Assembly (NCBI GenBank): GCA_022565355.1
Contig: JAIUMU010000003.1
Coordinates: 183,989-247,988 of the forward strand
Length of the DNA stretch: 64,000 nt
Direction of reading: 5' to 3'
Source: Idiomarina sp.
GTDB lineage: Bacteria; Pseudomonadota; Gammaproteobacteria; Enterobacterales; Alteromonadaceae
Shown here: positions 1 to 8,918 of the stretch, piece after piece
Layout of the letters: each line of letters opens with the position of its first letter
Position numbering within the stretch: the first letter of the stretch is position 1
The notes under the pieces: model-generated
Databases searched by the model: none
The model's input: the letters and a program-made list of their open reading frames with translations, nothing else
What the model was told of the DNA's origin: nothing
Position numbers and translations under genes: made by a program

Positions 1-2
1 AC

Positions 3-365
3 TTCAAAGAGGTAAATGATACTTGGGGGCATTCCGTTGGTGATGAATGTTTGCAATGGGTTGCACGGTGCCTAAAAAGGGAATTACGGGATACTGATAT
101 TCTTGCGCGCGTAGGCGGTGAGGAGTTTGCCATTGCATTGCCTGGGGTAAACAAAGAAAAGGCACAAGCCCTTGGTAAACGATTATGCTTTGCTGTGGCA
201 GAACAGCCATTAACCGTTGATGGCAACACCATACCCCTTTCCATCAGCATTGGTGGTGCACTCTGTAGCGATAAGCATCGCGATTTTCAAATGCTGCTGA
301 GCGATGCAGATCAAGCCTTGTACAAAGCAAAAGACAATGGCCGTAACCAGTTGGTATTTGCTTAA
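3..365 (+). CDS. Diguanylate cyclase, C-terminal fragment of GGDEF domain (5' end outside window)
   Basis: The open frame runs in from the left edge, so the ATG at 51 is internal: the upstream codons already give the metal- and substrate-binding part of a GGDEF domain (FKEVNDTWGHSVGDECL). The active site is GGEEF, and an RxxD inhibitory site (RDTD) lies five residues before it, so both catalysis (two GTP to c-di-GMP) and product inhibition look intact. The domain ends with the usual DQALYKAKDNGRN segment, and the protein stops at 365. The N-terminal sensor domain cannot be seen. Certain as a GGDEF protein; the input signal is unknown. Confidence 0.9.
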   Translation, partial: FKEVNDTWGHSVGDECLQWVARCLKRELRDTDILARVGGEEFAIALPGVNKEKAQALGKRLCFAVAEQPLTVDGNTIPLSISIGGALCSDKHRDFQMLLSDADQALYKAKDNGRNQLVFA

Positions 366-503
366 TCTGCCAAAGATGCTCGTTTAACCCATCATTTATC
401 CAACAAGCTCTAACACCAAATATGATCTATACCGCCGATTTTGAACTACTATAGAGATTATTATTTCTTTATTAATGCGTGTTTAATAATGCGTGGGATT
501 ATT

Positions 504-1160
504 ATGAAAAATATCGTTGAAAATAACGTTACTTCGGTGAGTGTTACTGCCCCTACAGCGGCTAAAATCGCTGCATTTATGTTGCTGCCGGTACTTGCCG
601 CTTTCGCCTCATTCAGTGGACACGCCCAAGAACGTTCCGCTCCAGAAAACATGCAGTTTTCACAAACCGAGCAAGGTTGTTTAGGTGCTTTTGATCACTC
701 CTTACGGGCACTGCACTCCACAGAGCAACATAATTTATGCGAACTCACTAAAGATAAAGTTGTGCTCGTGGTAAATACCGCAAGCCAATGTGGCTACACC
801 GGGCAGTTTGCAGATTTAGAAGCACTCTACCAAGAATACCAATCGCAAGGCCTTGTTATTCTTGGTTTTCCTTCAGATAGTTTTCGCCAAGAGCATGCTG
901 ATGAAGCGGCAACTGCTGATGTTTGCTTTCGAAATTTTGGGGTAAGTTTTCCGATGATGGCTACCTCATCGGTTACGGGTAACAATGCCAACAGCATCTT
1001 TAAAACACTTACCCAAGCAACTAGTGAAGCACCCGGTTGGAACTTTCATAAGTACCTAATTTCTGCGAATGGCGAGCAGGTTGCCAGCTTCGCCAGTGCG
1101 GTAAAGCCCACTGATGAGGCAATCGTTAGCGCCGTTGAAGAGCTATTAAAAGCGCGGTAA
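504..1160 (+). CDS. Exported glutathione peroxidase-family protein (thiol peroxidase)
   Basis: About 218 residues. The fold is the GPx/thioredoxin type: NTASQCGYT carries the peroxidatic Cys (about residue 96, a Cys and not a selenocysteine), the Gln follows in FRQEHAD, and the catalytic Trp lies in WNFHKYLI. In bacterial relatives such enzymes usually reduce peroxides with thioredoxin rather than glutathione. The N-terminus has a hydrophobic stretch ending SGHAQE, which looks like a signal peptide, so I infer a periplasmic enzyme. The track's start at 441 adds an unlikely N-terminus; ATG 504 (or 489) gives a sensible leader, but no strong ribosome-binding site decides it. The FPSDSF segment differs from the common FPCNQF motif. 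Confidence 0.85.
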   Translation: MKNIVENNVTSVSVTAPTAAKIAAFMLLPVLAAFASFSGHAQERSAPENMQFSQTEQGCLGAFDHSLRALHSTEQHNLCELTKDKVVLVVNTASQCGYTGQFADLEALYQEYQSQGLVILGFPSDSFRQEHADEAATADVCFRNFGVSFPMMATSSVTGNNANSIFKTLTQATSEAPGWNFHKYLISANGEQVASFASAVKPTDEAIVSAVEELLKAR

Positions 1161-1200
1161 ATATTACCGCTTTTAGTTACCAGAGCAGATACACAAAGCA

Positions 1201-1536
1201 ATGAGCACTGCATATTACCCTCAGCAAAACCGACGACGGCGAGAGCGCGACGGTGAGCGTACCAGCAAGCCAGAACAGGTAAACTATTTTCAACAAGCGT
1301 TTACCTGCTTAAAAGCAATGCCCGAACGCGTAGATATAATTCGTCAGAATTTAGAGTATTACGAGCAGCAGCCGCATTTACCGAAATCGGCAAAAGCGGC
1401 CATTAAGCGCTTCCAATATTTACTTGCCGTAACCAATGATCCCGCAGAAATGGAACGATGGGTAATGGCCGATAGTTACGAGGGGCGAAAGTTTCGGCAA
1501 TTACCCCTGTTACTTAAAGGTGTGTGCGATGAATAA
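1201..1536 (+). CDS. Small basic protein of unknown function
   Basis: A 111-residue protein that I do not recognise. The N-terminus is rich in Arg (NRRRRERDGER) and Gln. The rest is predicted mostly helical with no membrane segment or signal peptide, and includes two Tyr residues in LEYYEQQPH and an acidic-basic helix around MERWVMADSYEGRKF. It lies 40 bases after the peroxidase gene on the same strand, with codon use like its neighbours, so it may be cotranscribed. The arginine patch would fit nucleic-acid binding, but that is a guess. I accept it as a gene because of spacing, length and amino-acid composition. Confidence 0.6.
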   Translation: MSTAYYPQQNRRRRERDGERTSKPEQVNYFQQAFTCLKAMPERVDIIRQNLEYYEQQPHLPKSAKAAIKRFQYLLAVTNDPAEMERWVMADSYEGRKFRQLPLLLKGVCDE

Positions 1537-1594
1537 CCAAGAACGCTTGTGTTCACGCCCGATATCCATTCTAAACAGAGCAGCCCTCAGTTTA

Positions 1595-2647
1595 CTACAA
1601 GCCCTGAAACTCGAATGGAGCCGAGGCTACAAAGTTAGCACTAGCTTCGCCTGCGTAAATCTGCCCCTCATCTAACGCTAGTTTCTTCACCTCGGCACCC
1701 GCACTGAAGTTCACTTTACTAAAATCTACCCAAACGGTATTTGGGGTAAGTACATTTTCGAAGTAGTAAACCAAATTACGTTGATCTGCCACTACACGCC
1801 ACCGCGTGTTCGATAAGTGGGGTTCTTCTGGCGTGCCGATACCATAGGGTACTGATACATTACGTACTACGCTAAATACACTGGCAGCAGCAATTTGCGG
1901 ATCGCTCGTTTGTGGAATCATATCGAGGTAGTACGAAGCCCGAACAAAGCGATCGGCGGCCTTACCGGTGCCAGGCAAAAATGCTTTACCTGGCACACTT
2001 TGCCAATAGCTTTTTATCGCAAGTTGCTGAGCGAAAGGTGGATCGTTGGTCATTACTTGGTAATCACGGCTATGGTGGATTTCTAACTTGCCGCCGATAT
2101 ATTCAAATATGGCGCTATCGCCGCTAGCATCTGAGAGTGATAAATGCACGGTGGTAAACTTATCCGTGCCAGGTATAAAATCAGAAACGATCGCAAAAGG
2201 TTCCGCAGCAAAAAACTCCACCGCCTCGGCTACGGTAGCAAAATTATCGAGCGCATACTGTGCCCATGCTGAAATGGTAAGCCCCGGGGCATCACCCTGC
2301 TGATCAAATTCTGGATACTCAGAGGCCACTAACCACAACAAGTTGGCCACCAAGCCTTTTTCATTCATGCCATCTGGGGTAGCAATATCCCATGAGCTAG
2401 CGGCAACGCTGCCATATTTTGAACGCCAGGTAATAGAATTTGGCCCTACTTGGCCATGCCGCTCCATACCACGTGGGAAAATCCATAGGTTGGCAGGAAT
2501 ATCAATTGAGAAATCCATACTGCGGCCTGTTAGCACGGTATCGTTTGGGCCTAAATAAACCAAACGAGTGCAAGCCTCTGCTGGGGTTGGTGCGGCAACA
2601 ACAGCTGCGAGAATTGCGGCCGCTAGTGTAGAAACAACTTTTTTCAT
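1595..2647 (-). CDS. Secreted choloylglycine hydrolase / penicillin V acylase-family amidase (Ntn hydrolase)
   Basis: 350 residues. A classical signal peptide (MKKVVSTLAAAILA...) ends in PAEA directly before Cys26, so signal peptidase cleavage would itself expose the N-terminal nucleophile Cys that this family needs. Other family residues are visible: the Arg and Asp of GRSMDF, the Asn of TNDPPF, and a late Arg in TRWRVV. The NLWIFPRG segment is typical of the penicillin-V-acylase branch. Such enzymes hydrolyse linear amides: bile-salt conjugates, penicillin V, or N-acyl homoserine lactones in Gram-negatives. The substrate cannot be told from sequence; an acyl-amide or AHL acylase is more plausible than bile salts for a marine-type bacterium. 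It is transcribed toward the unknown gene upstream. Confidence 0.88.
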   Translation of the reverse strand: MKKVVSTLAAAILAAVVAAPTPAEACTRLVYLGPNDTVLTGRSMDFSIDIPANLWIFPRGMERHGQVGPNSITWRSKYGSVAASSWDIATPDGMNEKGLVANLLWLVASEYPEFDQQGDAPGLTISAWAQYALDNFATVAEAVEFFAAEPFAIVSDFIPGTDKFTTVHLSLSDASGDSAIFEYIGGKLEIHHSRDYQVMTNDPPFAQQLAIKSYWQSVPGKAFLPGTGKAADRFVRASYYLDMIPQTSDPQIAAASVFSVVRNVSVPYGIGTPEEPHLSNTRWRVVADQRNLVYYFENVLTPNTVWVDFSKVNFSAGAEVKKLALDEGQIYAGEASANFVASAPFEFQGL

Positions 2648-2737
2648 ATCAGCATACTCTCTATCAATGAGGTTACCCCCATTAATAGGTAATAGCTGTT
2701 ATGGTGTCAAACTGTAATAACCGTACTAGAAACATCC

Positions 2738-2763
2738 AAAATTAGCCGCAAAAGGCTGATTTT
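2738..2763 (-). terminator. Probable weak terminator of the suf operon
   Basis: On the minus strand AAAAT-C-AGCC pairs with GGCT-A-ATTTT around a TTTTGC loop, directly at the sufE stop codon. The T tract is only four bases, so efficiency is uncertain. Its position after the last suf gene and before a gene on the same strand supports the call. Confidence 0.45.
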
Positions 2764-3172
2764 AGCGCGCTGCTTCAGCGTGGGCTCTAATTTTTGCCAC
2801 AATTGCGCGTAAGCCATTACCACGGGTAGGGCTAATATGCTGTTCTAAATCGAGGGTTTGGAAGTACTCATCAATATCAAAGGCTAAAATTTCGCTCGGT
2901 GTACGTTGGTTATAAACCGACATCACCAAACCTAATAAGCCTTTCACGATCATGGCGTCACTATCTACTGAAAACTCTAATTTGCCATCGTTGTTTTTGC
3001 TGATGAGCCACACATCGCTTTGACAACCTTTCACTTTATAGATATCAAGCCGTTGTTCTGGGCTCAGCGCAGGCAAGGCTTTACCCAAATCAATAATGTA
3101 TTCGTAACGATTTTCCCAATCATCGAGAAACTCTAAATCTTCTAAAATCTCTTCATGGCTTGGTAATTTCAT
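2762..3172 (-). CDS. sufE: Cysteine desulfuration protein SufE
   Basis: 136 residues, the usual SufE length. The sulfur-accepting Cys is at about residue 50 in VKGCQSDVWL, the hallmark of the family. SufE takes persulfide sulfur from the Cys of SufS and passes it to the SufBCD scaffold. It is the last gene of the suf operon, about 80 bases after sufT, whereas in many bacteria sufE follows sufS directly. The ending KIRAHAEAAR is typical of the C-terminal helix. No oddity otherwise. Confidence 0.94.
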   Translation of the reverse strand: MKLPSHEEILEDLEFLDDWENRYEYIIDLGKALPALSPEQRLDIYKVKGCQSDVWLISKNNDGKLEFSVDSDAMIVKGLLGLVMSVYNQRTPSEILAFDIDEYFQTLDLEQHISPTRGNGLRAIVAKIRAHAEAAR

Positions 3173-3252
3173 ACGGTTTCCTAGTTACCTTGATTTGCGT
3201 GCTCTAACACACCGATAAAAGCAGCCCTTGCTGGGCAACGAAAGCACTCGAT

Positions 3253-3783
3253 TTAAAAGAACATGCCCGTTTCAAGCTGTGCTTCTTCGCTCATCATTTC
3301 GCGAGACCAGGCTGGATCAAACACGAGATCAACCTGCACATCACGCACATTCGGCACCATCGCTACCCGTAATTCTACATCGCCTACCAGCACCGGTCCC
3401 ATGCCACAGCCGGGGGCTGTGAGCGTCATCTCGATGTTCACAACGCCGGTATCTTGGTGGATGTCTACCTTGTAGATCAGCCCCAACGATACGAGGTTAA
3501 TAGGAATTTCTGGATCGTAGATACTTTCGAGCGCTTCCCAAACCTGATCCGAATTAATTTTGCCATCACCGGCATCTTCGAAATCCAGCACCAGCGCTTG
3601 GCGGCCAATCGCATCCGCATCGGTACCATCAATGCGGTACATATTACCTTTCCAAGTTACGGTATAATTACCGCCTAACTCTTGGGTAAGGGTAACGAAT
3701 TCGCCCTGTGGTATTATTTGTTTCTCGCCTTGCGGTACACGCCGAGCACGCACCTCACGCGAGGTAGCCATCATCTTTTGCAT
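3253..3783 (-). CDS. sufT: SufT, DUF59/MIP18-family Fe-S assembly factor
   Basis: 176 residues: an N-terminal extension of about 70 residues followed by a DUF59 (MIP18) domain with DPEIPINLVSLGLIYKV and the conserved Cys in TAPGCGMGPVL. Proteins of this architecture in suf operons are called SufT and help maturation of Fe-S enzymes. The start codon overlaps the sufA stop by one base (TAATG), so translation is probably coupled. The N-terminal part (about 1-70) contains a small strand-rich region (GGNYTVTWKGNMYRIDG) of unknown role. Confidence 0.9.
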   Translation of the reverse strand: MQKMMATSREVRARRVPQGEKQIIPQGEFVTLTQELGGNYTVTWKGNMYRIDGTDADAIGRQALVLDFEDAGDGKINSDQVWEALESIYDPEIPINLVSLGLIYKVDIHQDTGVVNIEMTLTAPGCGMGPVLVGDVELRVAMVPNVRDVQVDLVFDPAWSREMMSEEAQLETGMFF

Positions 3784-4142
3784 TAATTATTCACACTAAA
3801 ACTTTCACCACAGCCACACATATCAGCTACGTTCGGATTATTAAACTTCACTACACCGTTTATGCCTTCGCGCACATAATCAATTTCAGTGTTGCGCAGT
3901 AAATTCACCGAATCACTGGCAATCGCCACGATTAGGTTATCATTTACCTGCACCACTGCATCATCGGTTGCCGGCGCCTCTGCCATATCCAGCACATAAG
4001 CGTAACCTGTGCAGCCGTTTACTTTCGTGCTTACACGCACAATTTTGCCCGGCTCATTAGCCAACTTGTTGGTGAAATGGCGCACCGCACTCTCGGTGAG
4101 CGTTACAATATCTTTGCTTGGAACATACGCTTCAACAGACAT
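3783..4142 (-). CDS. sufA: SufA, A-type Fe-S carrier (HesB/IscA family)
   Basis: 119 residues with the three cluster-binding cysteines of A-type carriers: one in VNGCTGYAYV and two in the C-terminal CGCGESF. The length is typical. The protein receives Fe-S clusters from SufBCD and hands them to target apoproteins. It starts 14 bases after the sufS stop and overlaps sufT by one base. Its place in a suf operon favours SufA over IscA or ErpA, although the fold alone would not distinguish them. Confidence 0.92.
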   Translation of the reverse strand: MSVEAYVPSKDIVTLTESAVRHFTNKLANEPGKIVRVSTKVNGCTGYAYVLDMAEAPATDDAVVQVNDNLIVAIASDSVNLLRNTEIDYVREGINGVVKFNNPNVADMCGCGESFSVNN

Positions 4143-4156
4143 AATTTGCCTCCAGC

Positions 4157-5380
4157 TTACAGCAACATCGATTGGGCTTTCTTCAGCCCAGCGAACAAGC
4201 GTTCAACTTCTTGTTCCGTGTTGTAAATAGAAAATGAAGCCCGCGCTGTGCCTGGCACATCTAAACGGCGCATCAGCGGCTGTGCACAATGTTCACCCGT
4301 GCGAATGGCAATGCCCTGGCGATCCAATAAAAAGCCAATATCGGCAGGGTGAGCGCCTTCTAGCACAAAGCTTAGAATGGCCACTTTATCTGCCGCTGCA
4401 CCCACTACACGCATTGCCGGTAGCTGTTCAGCTAACTCTAACGCGCGCGCTAACAGTAATTTCTCGTGCGCTTGCATCGCCACTAAATCTTGTGCGGCTA
4501 ACCAATTCACCGCTGCACCTAAACCAATAACACCGGCAATATTTGGCGTGCCAGCCTCTAAGCGATTCGGTAGCTCACCCCAAGTAGCATCTTGATAGGT
4601 AACACTCGCTATCATTTCACCACCGGTTAGCCAAACAGGCCAATCGGCTAATACTGATTTACGGCCCCATAATACACCCACACCCGTAGGTGCGAATAGC
4701 TTGTGGCCAGAAAATACATAAAAATCAGCACCTATCGCCTGCACATCAACGCCACCGTGAGCAACGCCCTGGGCGCCATCAATTAATACCAGTGCTGCTG
4801 GCGCTTTCTCACGTACCTGGGCAGTGAGTTTTTGTACTGCATTTACCGTACCCAGCGCATTGGAAATGTGCGGCATAGCCACCATTTTCACGTTACTATT
4901 TAGTAACGCAGCGAAGGCACCCTCATTCAGGCTACCATCGTCAAAAATTGGCGCAATTTTCAACGTTGCACCGCTCGCTTTACACGCTTGCTGCCAAGGA
5001 ATAAGGTTGGCGTGGTGTTCAAGCTCGGTAACAACTACTTCGTCACCGGCCTGCAATCGCTCGCTCATGCCTTTGGCAATAATATTAATGCTTTCGGTAG
5101 TGCCGCTGGTCCAAATTACTTCCGCTCGGCTACTTGCATTAATAAACGCAGCTACGTCATCACGAGCTTTTTCGTAGCGGCGCGTAGCTTCATCCGAAAG
5201 CTTATGCGCACCACGGTGCACGTTCGAGTTGCACTCGGTATAGAATGCCAAAATTGCATCTAGCACGGCTTGTGGCTTTTGCGTAGTAGCGGCGTTATCC
5301 AAATATACCAGCGGTGAACCATTTACTTGCTGCTGTAAAATTGGGAACTGCGCGCGAATGGCCTCTACATCCCAGATCAT
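4157..5380 (-). CDS. sufS: Cysteine desulfurase SufS
   Basis: 407 residues, the standard length for a group II PLP-dependent cysteine desulfurase. The PLP lysine lies in FSGHKLFAPTGVG and the catalytic Cys in RTGEHCAQPL near the C-terminus; the short loop around that Cys is characteristic of SufS and not IscS. It removes sulfur from L-cysteine, giving alanine and an enzyme persulfide that SufE collects. The ATG overlaps the sufD stop by four bases (ATGA), indicating translational coupling. Confidence 0.97.
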   Translation of the reverse strand: MIWDVEAIRAQFPILQQQVNGSPLVYLDNAATTQKPQAVLDAILAFYTECNSNVHRGAHKLSDEATRRYEKARDDVAAFINASSRAEVIWTSGTTESINIIAKGMSERLQAGDEVVVTELEHHANLIPWQQACKASGATLKIAPIFDDGSLNEGAFAALLNSNVKMVAMPHISNALGTVNAVQKLTAQVREKAPAALVLIDGAQGVAHGGVDVQAIGADFYVFSGHKLFAPTGVGVLWGRKSVLADWPVWLTGGEMIASVTYQDATWGELPNRLEAGTPNIAGVIGLGAAVNWLAAQDLVAMQAHEKLLLARALELAEQLPAMRVVGAAADKVAILSFVLEGAHPADIGFLLDRQGIAIRTGEHCAQPLMRRLDVPGTARASFSIYNTEQEVERLFAGLKKAQSMLL

Positions 5381-6654
5381 TCAGCCTCCATCGCCACAAA
5401 GCGCTCATGCAAAATTGGCAGTAACCAATCCGCTAAGCTGTGGTTTGGCATTTGCGTGATCAGCTCCTGAATAAAGCCAAAACTAAGCATTACTTTCGCT
5501 TGGCTGGCGCTTAGCCCGCGCGAACGCAAGTAATACAGTGCTTCTTCATTAATTTCCGCTACCGTAGCACCGTGCGCACACTGCACATCATCGGCATATA
5601 TTTCTAACTCAGGCTTGGTATTCACACGCGCACCACGGGTGAGCAACAAATTACGGTTATTCAATTCCGCCAAAGTTTTCTGCGCATAACGGTGAATATG
5701 AATACGCCCATTGAACACCGCTACGGCTTTATCGCCCACAATACCGCGCGCGTTCTGCTCGGTAGTGCCATTTGGCACCGCATGTTCAATCGAGCTGTGC
5801 AGATCAAAATGTTCGCTCGGAGCCAACAAATAGATATTGTTAAATTTCGCAAAAGCATGCTCACCGGCATGGTGAATATCCGCATCAATACGCGAGATTT
5901 GGCTACCATAGCCCACCAACGTAGAGTTCAGGCGCGCTTCGTTGTGCAACTGAAAATGGCTACCGCCAATGTGAATCACTTTGCCGCCATGCAGCGCTAA
6001 ACGATAATGTTCAAGCTGCGCTTTATCGCCAATGAGGTATTCTGCAAATGCCGTATTGAATGCCGCTGCATCTGAACCACTTAAATTCGCACCATGCTCA
6101 ATAATGGCAGCCTTCGCGCCAGCGCCTAAACGCACCAAAATGCGATTATGGCTTTCTACGCCTGCGGTTACATAATTCACTATACGAATAGGTTGCTGCA
6201 CTTCGGCGCCAGCCGCGATATCAATAATAATGCCTTGCTGCGCCAACGTATCATTCAGCAAACCAAACAAATGCTTGGCCGGTTTTACCTTAGCGAAAAC
6301 GGCATGAGCTACTTCTTGCGCTTGCGCATCGGCGTTGCTAAAACTGCTAACACGCACACCATTTGGCAGTTGCAAGGCTTCGATTGCTGTTTGCAATTCG
6401 CCATCTACCAACACGATATCTAAGCTATTCAAACCAGCCACGGCAGGTGCATCATGTTGTTTAACATCGCCAGAAGCTGAAGTGAGCGCTAACTTATCAA
6501 ACGCATGCAACGAGGTGTAACGCCACGCTTCAGTGCGGCGCCCAGGCCATTCTTGCGTTGCCAATAACGCTAGTGATTCTTTCCGCTGCGGCTGCAGCCA
6601 ATCATTTACCGCACTGGCTCGTGCAATTGCTTGCGCTAACCACGATTGGCTCAT
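5377..6654 (-). CDS. sufD: SufD, Fe-S scaffold complex subunit
   Basis: 425 residues. The C-terminal half has the SufB/SufD beta-helix signature, including GRIHIHRYAQKT, TRGARVNTKPELEIYADDVQCAHGAT and LYYLRSRGL. SufD pairs with SufB and the ATPase SufC to build clusters and has been linked to iron acquisition. The conserved His of QCAHGAT is present. The gene overlaps both sufC and sufS by four bases, so B-C-D-S are tightly coupled. Confidence 0.96.
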   Translation of the reverse strand: MSQSWLAQAIARASAVNDWLQPQRKESLALLATQEWPGRRTEAWRYTSLHAFDKLALTSASGDVKQHDAPAVAGLNSLDIVLVDGELQTAIEALQLPNGVRVSSFSNADAQAQEVAHAVFAKVKPAKHLFGLLNDTLAQQGIIIDIAAGAEVQQPIRIVNYVTAGVESHNRILVRLGAGAKAAIIEHGANLSGSDAAAFNTAFAEYLIGDKAQLEHYRLALHGGKVIHIGGSHFQLHNEARLNSTLVGYGSQISRIDADIHHAGEHAFAKFNNIYLLAPSEHFDLHSSIEHAVPNGTTEQNARGIVGDKAVAVFNGRIHIHRYAQKTLAELNNRNLLLTRGARVNTKPELEIYADDVQCAHGATVAEINEEALYYLRSRGLSASQAKVMLSFGFIQELITQMPNHSLADWLLPILHERFVAMEAE

Positions 6655-7409
6655 TCTGCTTTCTCCCCAGCCTTTTCTAACCAGGCATAACCGGTTTTCT
6701 CAACTTCTTTCGCCAGTTCAGGGCCGCCACTTTTAGCAACCTTGCCATCGGCAAGAATGTGCACAAAATCTGGCTTAATGTAATCCAACAAACGCTGATA
6801 ATGGGTAATGATAATAAAGCTGCGCTTGCCATCACGTTGGCTATTTACGCCATTCGCCACTACTTGCAACGCATCAACATCCAAACCTGAATCTGATTCA
6901 TCCAAGATACAAAGCTTCGGCTCTAACAAAATCATTTGCATAATTTCGTTACGCTTCTTCTCACCACCAGAAAAGCCTTCGTTTACGCCGCGCTTCAAGA
7001 AATCCAGTGGCAAGTTCACTTGCTTGGCTGCTGCTTTCGCTTTCTTTAAAAATTCTGCTGCGCTTAACGGTTCTTCGCCGCGCGCTTTGCGTATTACATT
7101 CACAGATTCCTTCATGAATTCCATGTTGCTTACGCCAGGGATTTCTACCGGGTATTGGAATGCTAAAAACAATCCGGCTTGCGCGCGCTCTTCAACTTCC
7201 AGATCCAACAAATTGGTGCCGGAAAAATCAATGTTACCAGCGGTAGCTTCATAACCATCGCGGCCTGATAACACATACCCAAGGGTACTTTTACCAGCGC
7301 CATTTGGGCCCATAATCGCATGAACTTCGCCTGGCCCAACTTCAAGATTTAAACCTTTCAAAATGTTCTGGTCTTCTACATTCGCATGCAGGTTTTTAAT
7401 CGATAGCAT
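6651..7409 (-). CDS. sufC: SufC, ATPase of the SufBCD complex
   Basis: 252 residues, a soluble ABC-type ATPase. Walker A is GPNGAGKST (about residues 34-42), the signature is FSGGEKKR and Walker B is LCILDESDSGLD, including the SufC-specific DESDSGLD form. It couples ATP hydrolysis to conformational change in SufB-SufD. It starts three bases after the sufB stop and overlaps sufD by four bases. Confidence 0.98.
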   Translation of the reverse strand: MLSIKNLHANVEDQNILKGLNLEVGPGEVHAIMGPNGAGKSTLGYVLSGRDGYEATAGNIDFSGTNLLDLEVEERAQAGLFLAFQYPVEIPGVSNMEFMKESVNVIRKARGEEPLSAAEFLKKAKAAAKQVNLPLDFLKRGVNEGFSGGEKKRNEIMQMILLEPKLCILDESDSGLDVDALQVVANGVNSQRDGKRSFIIITHYQRLLDYIKPDFVHILADGKVAKSGGPELAKEVEKTGYAWLEKAGEKAE

Positions 7410-7412
7410 TAC

Positions 7413-8849
7413 TTACCCCACTGAGCCTTCTAAACTGATTTCCAATAACTTACCGGCCTCAACCGCAAATTCCATAGGTAACTCTTTGAATACTTCTTTA
7501 CAGAAGCCATTCACAATGAGCGATACCGCTTTTTCTGCATCCATTCCACGCTGCTTACATAAAAAGAGCTGATCATCACTCACCTTCGAGGTGGTTGCTT
7601 CATGTTCAACAATGGCGGAAGGGTTGCTGCTCTCAATGTAAGGGAAGGTATGCGCCCCACACTGATCGCCAATTAACAGTGAATCACACTCGGTAAAATT
7701 ACGCGCGCCATCAGCATTTGGCCCCATACGCACCAAGCCGCGGTACGCATTACTGCTGCGGCCCGCTGAAATACCCTTGGAAATAATGGTAGATTTGGTG
7801 TTCTTACCTAAGTGAATCATTTTCGTGCCCGTATCGGCTTGCTGCATGCCACGGGTAAGGGCTACCGAATAGAATTCGCCAACACTATTATCGCCTTTCA
7901 GAATACAGCTTGGGTATTTCCAAGTAACCGCTGAACCCGTTTCTACTTGGGTCCAAGAAATCTTGGCATTTTTCTCGCAAATACCGCGCTTGGTTACGAA
8001 GTTGTAGATACCGCCTTTACCGTTTTCATCACCTGGATACCAGTTTTGTACGGTTGAGTACTTAATTTCCGCATCATCTAAGGCCACTAACTCAACCACC
8101 GCCGCATGCAGCTGATTTTCATCGCGCTGAGGTGCGGTACAACCTTCCAAATAACTAACGTAACTGCCTTCTTCGGCAATAATGAGCGTACGTTCGAACT
8201 GCCCAGTATTAAGCTCGTTAATACGGAAATAGGTAGAGAGCTCCATTGGGCTACGTACACCCTTTGGAATGTACACAAATGAGCCATCGGTAAACACAGC
8301 TGAATTAAGTGCAGCAAAAAAGTTATCGGCACGCGGCACAACGGTGCCAAGGTACTTCTTCACTAACTCTGGATATTTTTTAATGGCTTCGGAAATGGGG
8401 CAAAAGATTACGCCCGCTTCTTCCAGCTTCGCACGGAAGGTAGTTACTACCGATACCGAATCGAACACGGCATCTACCGCAACACCGGCGAGCATCTCTT
8501 GCTCATGCAATGGGATACCTAGTTTTTCGTAGGTGCGCAGTAATTCTGGATCTACTTCAGCAAGCGATTGTGGCTTATCTTTCATACTCTTCGGTGCCGA
8601 ATAGTATGAAATTGATTGGTAATCAATTAAATCATAGCCGATATGTGCCCAATCTGGTTCAGGCATCTTCTTCCACAGTTCAAATGCGCGCAAGCGCCAC
8701 TCGAGCATCCACTCGGGCTCTTCTTTCATTGCAGAAATGTGCCGAATCACATCTTCACTGAGGCCTGGCGGCAAAGTATCTGATTCAATATCAGAAATAA
8801 AGCCGGCTTCATATTTCCGCGCGATGGCCTGGTCGATTTGTTCACTCAT
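7413..8849 (-). CDS. sufB: SufB, Fe-S scaffold subunit
   Basis: 478 residues, typical for SufB. Recognisable segments are [41 protein letters not shown] and the C-terminal [19 protein letters not shown] with [11 protein letters not shown]. The cysteine of the last segment corresponds to the conserved SufB Cys near the assembly site. First gene of the operon; promoter and a putative IscR operator lie within 70 bases upstream. No regulator gene (iscR or sufR) precedes it, unlike many proteobacterial suf operons. Confidence 0.97.
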   Translation of the reverse strand: MSEQIDQAIARKYEAGFISDIESDTLPPGLSEDVIRHISAMKEEPEWMLEWRLRAFELWKKMPEPDWAHIGYDLIDYQSISYYSAPKSMKDKPQSLAEVDPELLRTYEKLGIPLHEQEMLAGVAVDAVFDSVSVVTTFRAKLEEAGVIFCPISEAIKKYPELVKKYLGTVVPRADNFFAALNSAVFTDGSFVYIPKGVRSPMELSTYFRINELNTGQFERTLIIAEEGSYVSYLEGCTAPQRDENQLHAAVVELVALDDAEIKYSTVQNWYPGDENGKGGIYNFVTKRGICEKNAKISWTQVETGSAVTWKYPSCILKGDNSVGEFYSVALTRGMQQADTGTKMIHLGKNTKSTIISKGISAGRSSNAYRGLVRMGPNADGARNFTECDSLLIGDQCGAHTFPYIESSNPSAIVEHEATTSKVSDDQLFLCKQRGMDAEKAVSLIVNGFCKEVFKELPMEFAVEAGKLLEISLEGSVG

Positions 8850-8884
8850 GATAAACCTACTTAGTTTCTATCAAGGATGCCTGA

Positions 8885-8913
8885 ATTATATATTACCCGA
8901 GTATTTCACTCAA
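8885..8913 (-). promoter_or_regulatory. sigma70-type promoter of the suf operon
   Basis: On the minus strand TTGAGT (8908-8913) and a perfect TATAAT (8885-8890) are separated by exactly 17 bases. The predicted start of transcription is near 8878, about 29 bases before the sufB ATG. The -35 box lies inside the palindrome annotated separately. Confidence 0.65.
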
Positions 8914-8918
8914 GTATT
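8892..8918 (-). promoter_or_regulatory. IscR type-1-like operator overlapping the suf promoter
   Basis: Two 11-base half sites, AATACTTGAGT and ACTCGGGTAAT on the minus strand, are inverted around five bases (GAAAT). Half sites match at nine of eleven positions. The layout (ATAnYTGA-type half sites, AT-rich centre, about 25 bp) resembles the known type-1 IscR site. It covers the -35 box and spacer, a position that fits repression by [2Fe-2S]-IscR. The regulator itself is not encoded in this window, so the assignment is inference from the motif and the target genes. Confidence 0.6.

Noticed and set aside
1529-1672. Short plus-strand frame (MNNQERLCSRP...) starting inside the 111-residue gene
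   Set aside because: It runs antisense into the amidase gene, whose coding is far better supported, and has no family match.
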